NCBI GenBank assembly: GCA_036936605.1 | Contig: JAUPFV010000001.1 | Span: 248,804,925-248,868,924 of the forward strand | Direction of reading: 5' to 3' | Length of the DNA: 64,000 bases | Source of the DNA: Limnanthes douglasii subsp. nivea | Lineage: Eukaryota; Streptophyta; Magnoliopsida; Brassicales; Limnanthaceae | Shown here: in pieces, positions 1 through 10,995 of the stretch | Numbering within the stretch: position 1 is the stretch's first letter | How the letters are laid out: the number at the start of each line of letters is the position of its first letter | Notes under the pieces: model-generated | Seen by the model: the letters and a program-made list of their open reading frames with translations, nothing else | What the model was told of the DNA's origin: nothing | Databases searched by the model: none | Made by a program: the position numbers and the translations under genes

Positions 1-1650
1 GTCGTCATACAGAGAGGTTAAATATATCCCAACACCACAACCCATGGTACTTGATCCATCATCAGTCCGGACAACCCATATTGTTTTAGTCTTTTCACCT
101 GTTGCTTCCTTAGTGTCTCTGTCTGAATGGAATTCAACTAGTAAATCAGCAACAGACTGAGCCTTGACTGCGGTTCGAGGGGAAAAATCAATATCATAGT
201 CTCCCAACTCCACTGACTATTTGGTTATTCTACTTGATACATCTGCCTTCTGAAGAACGTTTTTCAATGGAAAAGACGTTTTGATAATGATAGAATGAGA
301 TTGAAAGTAGGGTCTCATTTTCCTAGCAGCAATTACTAAGGCCGGTGCTAATTTTTCAAGTTTTAAATACCTCTTTTCTGCATCTATCAAGCTCTTGCTT
401 ATATAGTACACCTGACGAGGATAATTATCTACCTCCCTTACTAGCACTGCACTTATGGCACAATCAGAAATCGCTAAGTATATGTAGAGTGTCTCTCCAT
501 CAACAGGTTTAAACAAAGTCTTAGGGGAGGATAAGTGTTTTTTAATTTCATCGAAAGCCTGGTCGCACCGTGGAGACCAGTTAAATTCTTTTGCACCTTT
601 TAAAGTTTGAAAAAACGGGGCACATCTATCCGAAGACCTTGAGATAAAACGGTTTAGAGCAGCTAACCTCCCTGTCAATCTTTGTACTTCTTTAATATTC
701 TAAGGAGGATCCATCTGCAATAAAACACTAAGCTGGTCTGGATCAGGCTGTATCACTTTCTCACTTATCACATACCCTAAAAACTTCCTGGACTTTACTC
801 CGAAAAGACACTTCTCTGGATTCAACTTTAAATTTACTTTCATCAAGTTGGCAAAAGTTTATTGGAGATGTGCTAAGTGTAGCTCTTCTTACACACTCTT
901 TACCATCATGTCATCGATGTAGACTTCCATGTTTCTTCCAATCTGATTAGTGAAAGCCTTGTTCACCAACCTCTGATAAGTAGCCCCAGCATTCTTTAAC
1001 CCAAATGGTATCGCCTTGTAACAATAGAGGCCCCTATCAGTAACAAATGTAGTGTGTTCTTGATCCTTCAGATCCACTTGAATGTAATTATACCCGGAGA
1101 AGGCATCCATAAAGGACAATAACTTGTTCCCAGGTGTGAAATCCACTAACTGACCAATCCGGGGGACCAGATATAGGTATTTTGGGAAAGCTCTATTGAG
1201 ATCGGTAAAATTCATGCACATACGCCACTTTCCATTTTTCTTCTTTACTAACACCGAATTGGCTGTCCATAAAGGGTATTGAGATTCCTTTATGTGCCCC
1301 ATCTTAGTAAGTCGGTCAACCTCTTGAACTATGACATCAGCTTTCTCCTTAGAAAAAGTTCTCCTCTTTTGTACAACACGTGCTATATCCCTTCAGATAG
1401 ATAGTTGGTGTGCTATAATATCTGCTAGCACTCCGGTTACATCAGCATTGCACCAAGCGAACACATGCTGATGGTCTTTCAAAAAAGTTAACACTTTACT
1501 CTTTAACTCCGATGTCATCTTGGACCCGATCTTGACATTTCTTCCTCCAGCCAGAGAGTGATTTTTAACTTCTTCGATTGGTATTAAAACACCAGGGGTC
1601 TCTCTGGGGCCATCAATATCACCCTCTCCCCTAGAGGGCCCCTCAAACTG
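1..1650 (-). pseudogene. pol of A1 (RT, RNase H, start of second RNase H), broken
   Basis: Reading leftward from the stop at 1653-1651 the frame continues QFEG... into the RT. Visible RT motifs are KKNGKWRMC, the SFMDAFSGYN block and the catalytic VYIDDMMVKS near 930-890. The RNase H of the RT follows at about 680-215 (LSSPKTLFKP, VYYISKSLIDAEKRYLKLEK), and the start of the second, archaeal-type RNase H lies near 80 (RTDDGSS, with its first Asp kept). Several stops and frameshifts split the frame, for example near 880 and 690, so this copy cannot make a working polymerase. It would have reverse-transcribed the element RNA in cytoplasmic particles. Confidence in the family is high; exact start and end of the product are not defined. 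Confidence 0.85.
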
Positions 1651-2613
1651 TTAATCCTCACTGATCCGAACTACCCCCAAAGTTCGAGGGGTCAGTGCTG
1701 ATGCATAACACTCCCTTGCTATTTTTTGACTACTCCGAACAACTCTCACTTGTCATTGCACAACGTATTTTAAACATTGGTGGACTGTTGAAGCCATAAC
1801 ATGCATCTTGGAGAGCCAAGATCTCCCCAAAACCGCATTGTAACATGTGGGAAAATCCACCACAATGAAAAGTATTCTGACCATCTTCTTGAAAGGGCCC
1901 TTTCCCAATAAAACCACCTCCTCAAACTCCCCGATCACGTCAGCTGAGCTTCCAGTGAAACCCACAATTGACCTGTTTGAACACTGACTCACTGCTGGAT
2001 TCTTCATTTGTTTATAGGAAGTTAAAAAGAGGATATTGGCCAAACTGCCGGTGTCCACCAAAATTTGTCTAATGTCGTTGCCCCCAATAGATGCTCTTAT
2101 CACCACAACATCTTTATAGGGACCAGCTATATCTCTCAAATCATCTTCATCAAAAACAATGAAAGGAAAAGGAATTTACGATTGATATGAAGTCATGCCT
2201 CCTTCCAGTTGAGTATCCAGAGTATGAACATGTCTCTTCCTTGAAGAAGCAGTCGGTGCAGTCATGGTGTCCCCCCCCCCAAATATGGTAAGTGACTCAA
2301 AAAAACTAATGAGCCCGGACACCGTCTTGCTGTGTTATATGATAACACCCACCTTATTCTGGGTTGGATCAGGATCCAAATACTCTAATTCCACATTGAA
2401 TCTTTCAATTATCACCATAGCCCCATCTGGAGCCGAAGTCCCTGCGTTGTTTGTTGGGCCAGTCCGGTGAGCATTATCAGACCTATTCCCACTTCTTCTT
2501 TTTACATAAGCCCCCAACTTCCCTCTCTCAATCAAATTTTGCACTTCTTGTTTCAACGCAATGCAATCTTCAGTGTTATGGCCAGTATCAAGATGATATT
2601 GACAGAAACAATT
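1651..2613 (-). pseudogene. gag C-terminus and protease of A1, broken
   Basis: At 2600-2335 the frame shows the gag nucleic-acid-binding knuckle CQYHLDTGHNTEDC, a C-x2-H-x4-H-x4-C variant of the usual CCHC knuckle, followed by ALKQEVQNLIERGKLGAYV. At 2139-1753 it shows the aspartic protease with the active-site triad in ILVDTGSLANILFL and the flap-side GRSWLS motif. Frameshifts separate gag from protease. The frame ends at a TAA (1653-1651) that aligns with a TAG in A2, B and D. The first residues of the 2709-2335 open frame derive from the A2 LTR read backwards and are not gag. Confidence 0.85.
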
Positions 2614-2618
2614 ATTAC
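2614..2618. repeat. 5' target-site copy (ATTAC) of A2 in A1 gag
   Basis: The five bases before the A2 LTR are ATTAC. The matching gag of element D reads GTTAC at this place, so they belong to A1. The second copy is absent because the 3' end of A2 is missing. Confidence 0.55.
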
Positions 2619-3026
2619 TGTTGAGTCTGGATTCTGTTACCTCTTCGGACAGGGACAATTTGGACAAAGACCACCTAACCGGACAGGGCAGTTCGAACAC
2701 CTCATCCATTGGACTGTTCGAACAGGAACTAAAGTACTTAAAAACCTAATCACTTCTTGACTAAGCTGCCTGCTCTCCTACTAAGAGCTCATAGGTCCTT
2801 AAACTTGACCCGGGTCCATTAAACATGACCCGAAAGTCCATAAAGCCCAAACGTAAGGGTATAAATACCCAACCACCAACATTAAATGAGGGTAATGAAA
2901 ATTAAATACAACCAGGCTGCTTAATTCTCCCTTCTACTCACTATTCAAACATTAACTACTTACAAACTTCCACAAACTCCAAACAAAAATTACAAACTTA
3001 CCCTCAGACGAAAATAAACCTCACCA
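2619..3026 (+). repeat. 5' LTR of A2 (408 bp)
   Basis: It starts TGTTGAGTCTGG and ends CCTCACCA, and aligns along its length with the B LTRs at 15132 and 25135. A TATA-like TATAAATACC lies at about 2860. Several GTTCGGACA/TTCGAACA-type motifs lie in the U3 part. It is followed after three bases by the PBS. Confidence 0.92.
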
Positions 3027-3029
3027 AAT

Positions 3030-3046
3030 TGGCGGCCACAGTGGGA
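3030..3046 (+). other. Primer binding site of A2
   Basis: TGGCGGCCACAGTGGGA begins four bases after the LTR with the TGG expected to pair with the CCA end of a tRNA. Element B has the same site with one change. It resembles the TGGCGCCCACCGTGGGG type usual in Tat/Retand elements. The tRNA was not identified. Confidence 0.7.
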
Positions 3047-3099
3047 GCACGACGGTGCCTGAATCAAGCATTCGAAACCAACAGGATAAATCAGTTTGA

Positions 3100-5430
3100 A
3101 TGAATCCGGATGCCCCGGAAGTACCACCAGCCTTGCTTGAAGTGGTGGGTGAAAATGATGAATACACCATCGAGGAGCGTGATAGGTTAAAGGGAGAAAT
3201 AGAAGCTCTGAGGGCAGAGAAGGCCAAGATGAGCATGAAAGAAAAGTCAAAAGCATCAGATGCTCATCATACCGACAACCCTAGAGAGCATGAGCCTTCG
3301 AAGACTCATGTGAGTACCAAGAAGACTCATGCTAGCTCCAAAAAGTCTCACCGGTCTAAACCAGTGAAGAGTTCTGATTCAGACTCAGAATATTCTGGTA
3401 GCTCCTCGGATGAAGATGGAGTCGAAGAATCCTTATCCTCCAGCAGTGATGAGGGCCGATCCAAAAAGAAGCAAAAGTTGATTAAAAAGTATCCAAGAAA
3501 AAGAGATGGACATGGGAAATTGAAGAGGAATATAGGCAAAGGATCATCTCACAGCCGGAGGCATGTAGATCGGATGATGATGGATCCTTTCGCCTTCCAC
3601 GATGAACCAGGAATCTTTGCGACTCCTAATGAGGATACTGTGTTCAGTCGTGGCCGGAATTGGAGACAATCTCCATGGTCTTCCAAGATTCTGTCCGGAA
3701 ACCTCCCTAAGAGGTTCGATAGCACTAAAATGGAGAAGTACGGTGGCAGTACTGATCCGGACAACCACTCGGAGCAATTTAAAAACTTCATGATGAATTT
3801 TGATGATGACGATAAGTTACTCTATAGAGCATTCTCCCAATATTTTACGGGGAGTGCTCTAAAATGGTATAACAGTCTACCTCAAGGTTGCATCAGGAAC
3901 ATTGATACCTTCTAGGTGGCCTTTCGAAGGCAGTTTGTTGGGAGTAAGGAATTAAAGGGCAATGGGGACATAATAATCCATTGTGCCCAAGAACCAAACG
4001 AATCATTGAAAGAATACATAAGTCGTTTTGTGAACACCAAAAATGGGTTGGCTGATTGCTTCGAGCAAGTAGCAATAGCATCCTTGAGGCAGGGCTGAAA
4101 CCCTGGAAATTTGGCTGATTCAGTGACCAGAAAGAAAGCCATGACTTGGGGAGGTTTGCTGAATCAGGTCGGAAAGCAAATCAATGTTGATGAAACAAAG
4201 AAAACTAGGGTGCACAGGCAGGTGAGGTCTGCCCCGGTTGCACCAAACCCCAATCAAAATCAGTCCGGGAACAAAGGCAAGGGAGACCGGACAGGCGCAT
4301 AACAGGTCTAAAGCTCAATCTCAGCCAGTTGCACCTGCCCAGAGTCAGCAATCTAGAAATAAGAGAGGGCCTTGGGTTCAACCGGAGTGGTTTGCAGAAT
4401 TGAAAGAAAATGTGGCCACCATTTACGATAAAACAAAGGAAGAAGTGCACTATAGAAGGCCGGCCGCACTACAATCTCCTAGGGAACATCGTAACAACTC
4501 TTTCTGCCAGTACCATAATGATATTGGCCATACCACTGATGATTATATAGCCTTAAAACAAGAGGTTCATAACTTGATTGAGAGAGGGAAGTTGGGAGCA
4601 TATATCAAAAGAAGAGGAGGAAATAGGCCTGATAATGCTCATCGGGTTGGTCCAAACAATACTTCTCCTGAGGGAGCCATGGTTATAATCGAAAGGTTTG
4701 ATGTAGAGTCAGAATATCTGGATCCTGATCCAACTCGAAATAGGGTGGGTGCATTCAGGAACGTTGTAAAACAGTCTCCGGGTTAATTGAGTTTTTTGAG
4801 TCACTCACAATTTTCGGAGGGGAGACTATGATAGCTCCTACTACTTCTTCGAGGAAGAGGCACGTTCATACTTTAGCTACCCAGCTGGAAGGAGGCATGA
4901 CCTCCTATCAATCACAAATTCCGTTTCCCTTCATTGTTTTCGATGAAGACGACTTAAGGGATATAGCTGGCCCTCATGAAGATGTTGTTGTCATAGAAGC
5001 ATCCATTGGGGGCAATGACATAAGACGAATCTTGGTGGATACTGGGAGTTCAGCCAATATCCTCTTCTTAAGCAATTACAAAAAGATGAAAAATCCAGCC
5101 GTAATCCAGCGTTCGAACAGATCAATTATGGGTTTCACTGGGAGCTCAGCAGATGTGATCGGGGAGTTCGAAGAGGAAGTTTTATTGGGCAAGGGACCTT
5201 TTAAAAAGATGGTCATGATACTTTTTATGGTGGTGGATTGTCCCACTTGTTATAATGCTATTTTAGGGAGGTCTTGGCTCTCTCTGGCCTTGACAGTCCA
5301 CCAATGTTTGAAATATGTTGTTCAAGGACAAGTGGGAGTTGTCCGGAGCAGTCAAAAGATCGCAAGAGAGTGTTATGCCACACCACTCGCTCCACGGACG
5401 TTGGGGGCAGTTCGTACCAACGAAGAATAG
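3100..5430 (+). pseudogene. gag-protease of A2, broken
   Basis: The frame opens at ATG 3100 (MNPDAPEVPPALLEVVG). A charged Ser/Asp-rich region follows (SSDSDSEYSGSSSDEDG), then the gag core (FRRQFVGSKELKG, SLKEYISRFVNTKNGLAD), the knuckle FCQYHNDIGHTTDDY near 4500 and the protease with RILVDTGSSANILF near 5040. Breaks seen: TGG to TAG at about 3913 before VAFRRQF, a TGA near 4096, a frameshift near 4290, and a stop before the protease near 4785. In the knuckle the last Cys is replaced by Tyr (DDY instead of DDC). The frame closes with the TAG at 5428-5430 also seen in B and D. It would encode the particle protein and its maturation protease; this copy is dead. Confidence 0.88.
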
Positions 5431-5938
5431 CAGTTTGAGGGGCTTTCTGGGGGTGAGGGTGAAATTGATGACCCCAGAGAGACCCCTGGAGTGTTGATAC
5501 CAGTTGAAGAGGTTGAAACACACTCTTTGGAAGAAGGAAAAAATGTTAAGATAGGGTCCAAAATGCCACCTGAACTGAAGATTAAGATGTTAAAGTTTCT
5601 AAAAGACCATCAGCATGTTTTTGCTTGGAGCAACGCTGATGTTACAGGGGTTCCAGCAGATATTATATCACATCACCTATCCATCCAGAGAGACATAGCA
5701 CCTGTGGTACAAAAGAGAAGAGCTTTTTCTAAGGAAAAGGCTGATGTTATTGTTCAAGAAGTTGACAGGCTCACAAAGATGGGGCATATAAAGGAGTCTC
5801 AATATCCTTTGTGGACTGCCAATTCGGTCTTGGTGAAAAATAAAAATGGCAAGTGGTGTATGTGCATTGACTTCACAGATCTCAATAGGGCTTGCCCAAA
5901 AGATTTATATCCAGTCCCTCGGATTGATCAGCTGGTGG
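5431..5938 (+). pseudogene. N-terminal pol fragment of A2
   Basis: In the same frame as the protease, directly after the TAG, the sequence reads QFEGLSGGEGEIDDPRETPG and on into the RT N-terminus (FAWSNADVTGVP, QKRRAFSKEKADVIVQEVDR, NKNGKWCMCIDFTDLNRACP). It stops matching the family after IDQLV at 5938, before the first catalytic Asp, so no polymerase core is present. A perfect 8-bp inverted repeat (TTATTGCA, 4-nt spacer, TGCAATAA) lies right at the junction, about 5943-5962. Confidence 0.85.
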
Positions 5939-8339
5939 TAGTTATTGCATACATGCAATAATGTTTAAAATGAGTACTCTAAGATCATATAATAAATAAA
6001 AATGTCTGCATTTAGGTTACCTCATGGCTCCAGTAAACCGCTACAACAAAGTAGATTATGTTGCTAGAGTAAAAAGAGACGGAAACACTATAAATTTAAC
6101 GACATATCCACTAAACCATCATTTCACTAAAAATGACAATGTTTCTCAAGTTAACACAAAAAATGAATTATCAAAGAACAAAAATGTAACGACTTCTGTC
6201 AGGACAAATAATAGTCAATAATAAGTCTATAAAGGAAAAATCATAAATTCTTACGACAGTAACAATAATAGAAGACCCAATTAATTCCACATCGGTCTCG
6301 ACCTATTAAAATTGATCATTCCAAAAAGAAGAAAAAAAATTATAACTACAAATGCTCCAAAAAAAAAGCGAATTGGTTAAATATTCCTTCAAGATATTAC
6401 AAAAAAAAATATTCAAACAGATACAAATTTAAGGATGAACATTTCCAGTTGAAGGAACTACATTTTTGGTTTGAGCATGATCAACTTCATTTGAATGACA
6501 TGTTCCAACATTTGTGGCTTGAGAACCACTACTTCAGTCACATTCAAATCTAAAGCAGTTAAAACAACACTTTACTTTTTATTATTTGATATGGAAATAT
6601 AGTTATAAGGACTAAATTGTAAATAATGTAAATTTAAGGATTTAATTGTAAGTGATGTGGGTTTTGTCCTTAATTCGCTACTGATATAAGTTTTAGGAGA
6701 TATTTGTAACTATGTATAATTGTTGAGGACTGAATAGGAATTAGTCCATTTATTGTAACAGATTTCAGTTTGAGGATAAGTCTTAGCTCCTCTATATAAA
6801 GGGCAAAGCACCTCCAATAACGGGGTTCAACACTTTTACTTGTGTTTCACTCGCTAAATACTTTCTAGTTGTTTCTCTCTATAAATCTTTCCTAAGAAAT
6901 TTACTAAAGCATAATTATAGCTCATAATTATCGACCTCTTAAATCTGATCACGAGTAAGAGCACCACTTGTACTATACCATGATAAAGGATGAGAGTTAG
7001 GAAATCAATCATTCCATTCTATATAGTTTGACCAATATTTTTCAGGATCGTAATACCAGAAGTGGTCCAAGCTCAGTTAGGATATTTTTTTATAAAAATA
7101 AACATTCAAACGTGAGTTAGATTCTACCACGGTTGCACGAGTAGTCGTGATCCTCTCTTGTCGAGAGGTAGTACCATATTTGGTCACGTCTAACCATTAT
7201 ATATGTAAAAACTCTTCAAGAAATTTCACTTTTGCCAGTGAGTTATTTAATATATTTTGTAATTTTGATTTCTCAATTTCAGCGTGAGACCCAACATCAA
7301 TAACTTTTTTTATCCCCAGATGACCAAAAATCTTTAACAATGCTAAACTGGACCTTAGATGCATTTATTTTCTTCTTATATACAAGAAGAACTTATCATA
7401 AGTATAACTAAAATTTCTAAAAATATAACCATATTTACTGTTAGTATAAATTATCTCATGAACATGAATCAGTACACTACACGACTAAGATAAAGTGAAA
7501 GACTTGTTCAAAAGTTCATCATTCAATCAAGCTTCGACTTTAATCTTTATCTGCAACTCAAAATTCAGAATTTTTTTAGCATCAAACGATCTTCCAAACT
7601 TGGCATTTAGTCGTCTTTTACTTCCAATCTTACTTGCAAGAATAACTTTCAGATAGTATCCTCCTTCAAATTGTTTGACAACATCTTCACGAATTTCTCA
7701 AATATCATAAATACAATTGTCATGCTACACATTAGCTTTATGTAATATAGTCAGACCATTAAAGATAGCATACAAATATCAAGCATCAAAAATCAAAATA
7801 ACTATTAATTGTTATACACAAAGAAAGTTAGCTAAAAATTCAAAATTTACCTCAACTTCCAAATTTGAGTTTATGTTAGCCATTTCCAAAGGAGAAAGAT
7901 AGGTCGGAAGCCTCATTCGGTTGGCTAGAGCAGTAAACTAATTTTATTATGTCATAAATTTCTTCTAAATAAAAAAAATTGATATATGATTAGTTTTGGT
8001 TTGAAGAGCACCCATGCCAAATAAGCAACCAAATGGATCAATAGAAATAGCTTCGTTATCAGCTGCACTTGGAACATCAAATATTTTTGCAATAACTTTG
8101 GTGGTATGAGATTCCAAAGTATTAATAATATTCACGAAATACTCAGAAGCTGATAAAAAGTCAACACAAGCTTTAGTAGTAGTAACTACATCTTATTCGG
8201 GCCTTACTTCCCCAGTTGTTTATTTAATAACATAAACAATCATTAAGTTTCTAGATTCATCTATTACAACATCATGTGTTATAGAAGATCCAATAATAGG
8301 TTCACTGTTAACAAGAGTCTTGACCTCTATAAGTGAAGG
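5939..8339. other. AT-rich region without a supported gene
   Basis: Only short open frames occur, such as 65 codons at 6024-6221, with no family I recognise. A promoter-like stretch with CTATATAAAGGGC at about 6791 and a possible LTR-like start TGTTGAGGACTG at about 6720 may be a solo LTR, but I could not find its partner or both ends. The rest shows no further structure. Confidence 0.4.
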
Positions 8340-9831
8340 CTTTCATGACTTATAACTACTTTGGGACATACTCATTGACGCGCACGGTGAAAAACTCCTC
8401 ATATTTTTATTGAACCATCATCTTAACCTCAAAGGTAATTTTCTCCAGTATAACAGAGAAGTCATGCTTTGTAGTAGAGTTAAGCAGAACCCTTTTAACG
8501 CTCTTAATATAATTAGGGATTTCTTTCACAGACTGAGTACTACCCTAAGATATTGTAATTATTTTGGAGGGATAAAGAGTAAGAGCATCAATAGCTAATA
8601 GTTCATATTCAACAGTTTCTTCATCCAAAAAAGTTAACCTAGAAAAAAAATTACTTATAGTGTCAGTTGTAGGAGTTAAATACTCAAACTCAATTGGTAC
8701 AACAACCGAAAGGTTTGAGTTAGCTGGAGGTTGAAAAGCTTGGAAAAGTCCAATTACAGATTTCAACAACAGGAAGAGTCATAGTCTCATTCTCAAAAGT
8801 AAAATTATTTTCAGGGGTAACACTCGAGGAGCCTCTAGCTTTCGCAGCCAAAGTTCTCAAACATTTAGCTAATGGAATATTTCCCTCTTCAGTTTGAAGC
8901 TTATCCTCTACAATAGTCGAAAAAAGTTTTTATTTTTTATTTTTAAATAAACCCAAAACATTCATACAAATATATTTATAAACATTGTGAGCTTCAGCCT
9001 CAACCTTCTTAGTCCCAACACTTACAACAATCAATTTTTTGACACATATATCTTTGGCTCGACCACTCAACTTCTTATCATTATAGTGTTTCTCCACATT
9101 CTTCTTACTTGGAATACCACACATAGAAATATTACCATGAAAATACCAATATTTGACCACAACATACTATGAAAAAATTCTTTGGAAATCGTAGTGAAAG
9201 AGAAAGAATAAGAAAATAAAGAAGCCTCTTTTGCCAACCTATCATATTTCTTACTAGCACATTCCTCAATTTTCAAGTCATCGGGGTGAAAATACACATT
9301 AGAAATTGAGAAAGCCCAGTAAATATAATCTAAATTAAAATTATTACAAAATATATCAAAATCAAAGCATAAAATAAAAAATAGAAGGATAACAATTTAC
9401 CCTTAGAAACCCAGGTGCGGGTGCAATGATGCCTTGTTTCATTCGAACTAGTCTCTTAATTGTCGGAGACGTATACAAAATTTTCCCTCCATAAATTATT
9501 GTAATATGGAATCTCACGAAGAAATTTGGCACTTAATCCATTAATTAATATAAAAAATACTTTGTCTTTTGGCCAAATACTTTGACATTGGTAAGTAAAT
9601 CAATCACACATAAATGTTGATAACTCTTTATAATAAAATTTTAGCCAAAATAAGAAGCTTCCAAAAATTAGGCACGAATTCGCTTGAACAAATCATAGTC
9701 AATTCAAAGAATCTTAATAGGTTTGAACTAATGGAAAATTGAATACAGCGTGTAAAAAAAGTAAGTAAAAAACCCTCATCCTCATAAGCGTGAAAATGAG
9801 TTTTCTCAATAACAAGATATTGAACGATCAC
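8340..9831 (-). pseudogene. Unrecognised decayed coding region
   Basis: Several open stretches follow each other on the minus strand with protein-like composition: about 9831-9628 (EKTHFHAYEDEGFLLTFFTR), 9490-9420 (SPTIKRLVRMKQGIIAPAPG), 9297-9170 (PDDLKIEECASKKYDRLAKE), 9160-8930 (KKVEAEAHNVYKYICMNVLG), 8930-8775 (EGNIPLAKCLRTLAAKARG) and 8769-8545. A frame change near 9165 and stops break it, so it is either a spliced gene or a pseudogene. I do not recognise the family. The leading segment, with a conserved-looking FELTMICSSEFVPNFWKLL, might be a distant relative of gypsy-type transposon proteins, but that is a guess. It lies in AT-rich DNA with no neighbouring gene. Confidence 0.35.
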
Positions 9832-10324
9832 ATCTTCAGGAATGGTCCAGTCTTCAAGTTTTCTTACATAAAAACTATTGAGAAAATAAAGATACTATTA
9901 GTTCTCTATACTTCTCATTTCGGCCTTGTTTAAAGAAGTCTTCACGTATGCAAACATACTTTTTTGATTAGAAGAATCAAAGTTACTAATATATACCATT
10001 GAAAAAAGATTCAGTTTATCAAGTGAAGAATGAGCGAGAAAAAACTTGTAATGGAACATCAGCTTTGAGAGCGTTTTTATTTTTCTACAAAAAATTTATT
10101 GGTCTTGCGAGTTTGGCAAATTTGGCGAATAATATGAGAAACTTCTTCTTTAAAGTGGCTAGAAAAAAAAGGTACAAAAAATACTAGAGTTTTATTTTTA
10201 CTATCTCACAAATCATTGTCTTGCATCTTCATACCTATTTAAATATAATGGTAAAAATGATAAAATTGGTATCTAAAATAGATTTGGCAATAAATTTGTT
10301 AAGAATATATAAGTATTAATTGGA
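9832..10324. other. Intergenic, nothing recognised
   Basis: AT-rich sequence with one 62-codon open frame (9999-10187) that has no recognisable motif. No repeats or RNA genes seen. Confidence 0.4.
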
Positions 10325-10995
10325 TCTCAACCAATTCCTAAGTGATGTGTTCCCATTCCATCCGCCCCCCGCGATGATCATTTTATGCAGTTCTTTTCCG
10401 CTCCCGCGATGATAATTTCGGTGTGTTTCCATACAATCCTAGTATTGATCATTTCAGCTTGTTTCCATACAGTCATAGTGCTTATCATTATATGCGGTTT
10501 CTTTCTGCCCCTATGACGATCATTTCGTATGGTTTTATCATATCAAGTTTAGAAGAGTTAAACTTGATAATATCTCATATCGCTTATATATAAAAATATC
10601 ACACTAGTAAGTGAGACTCAGTTCACAATTATATATTCGTAATATGTTATCGAACCAGTTCCTAAGTTATATGTTCTAATTCCATCTGCCATAATGATGA
10701 TCATTCTGTGTGGTCCATTTCCGCCCACATGATGATCATTCCGGCGTATTTCCATACCATTGTAGTGATGATCATTCTATGAGTTTCATTCACGTCCCAT
10801 GATGATCATTCTGGTGTGTTTCCATACCACCCTACATTGCTTATATATAGTTATATAAATGAGAACAAATCTCAAATAATCTCATCTATTTTGGGAGGGT
10901 ACGAAAAGCAAAGTCGTGCGGGCCTTCGGACCCAAAACAAACAATATCATACTAGTAAATGACACATAGTTTACACTTCTATATTATTAACAATA
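10325..10995. repeat. Duplicated ~330-bp block with TGATGATCATT sub-repeats
   Basis: Two diverged blocks (about 10325-10644 and 10645-10995) each begin with CCTAAGT..TGTTC..ATTCCATC. Each continues with four or five copies of a unit of about 40 bp built on GATGATCATT followed by GTGTTTCCATAC, and ends with TATCA.ACTAGTAA.TGA. The second block also contains CGTGCGGGCCTTCGGACCC, a phrase common near the ends of plant LTRs, so the repeat may derive from an LTR. Function unknown. Confidence 0.6.

Larger units (their letters stand above)
1..2613 (-). mobile_element. Tat-lineage Ty3/gypsy retrotransposon fragment (element A1)
   Basis: Antisense remains of gag, protease, reverse transcriptase and RNase H, read right to left, running off the left edge. 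The domain order protease-RT-RNase H identifies Ty3/gypsy. The wording of the domains matches elements A2, B and D in this window, which carry the Tat hallmarks (second RNase H, antisense extra gene). The gag end is cut at 2613, where A2 has inserted in the opposite orientation. No LTR of A1 is in the window. Confidence 0.9.
2619..5938 (+). mobile_element. Truncated Tat-lineage Ty3/gypsy element (A2)
   Basis: It begins with a 408-bp 5' LTR, then a primer binding site, gag, protease and the first part of the RT. Homology with B and D stops abruptly at about 5938, inside the codons for IDQLV just before the first catalytic block of the RT. Everything downstream (rest of pol, aORF, 3' LTR) is missing. 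It sits head-on inside gag of A1. The break was probably a deletion that also removed the 5' part of A1, because no A1 gag N-terminus is seen to the right. Confidence 0.9.

Noticed and set aside
1..5938. A1 and A2 as one element with two arms
   Set aside because: They are in opposite orientation, and the A2 LTR cuts A1 gag with a 5-bp target copy.
6718..7300. Possible solo LTR with TGTTGAGGACTG start and TATA-like box
   Set aside because: No partner repeat, no clear CA end and no target duplication could be found.
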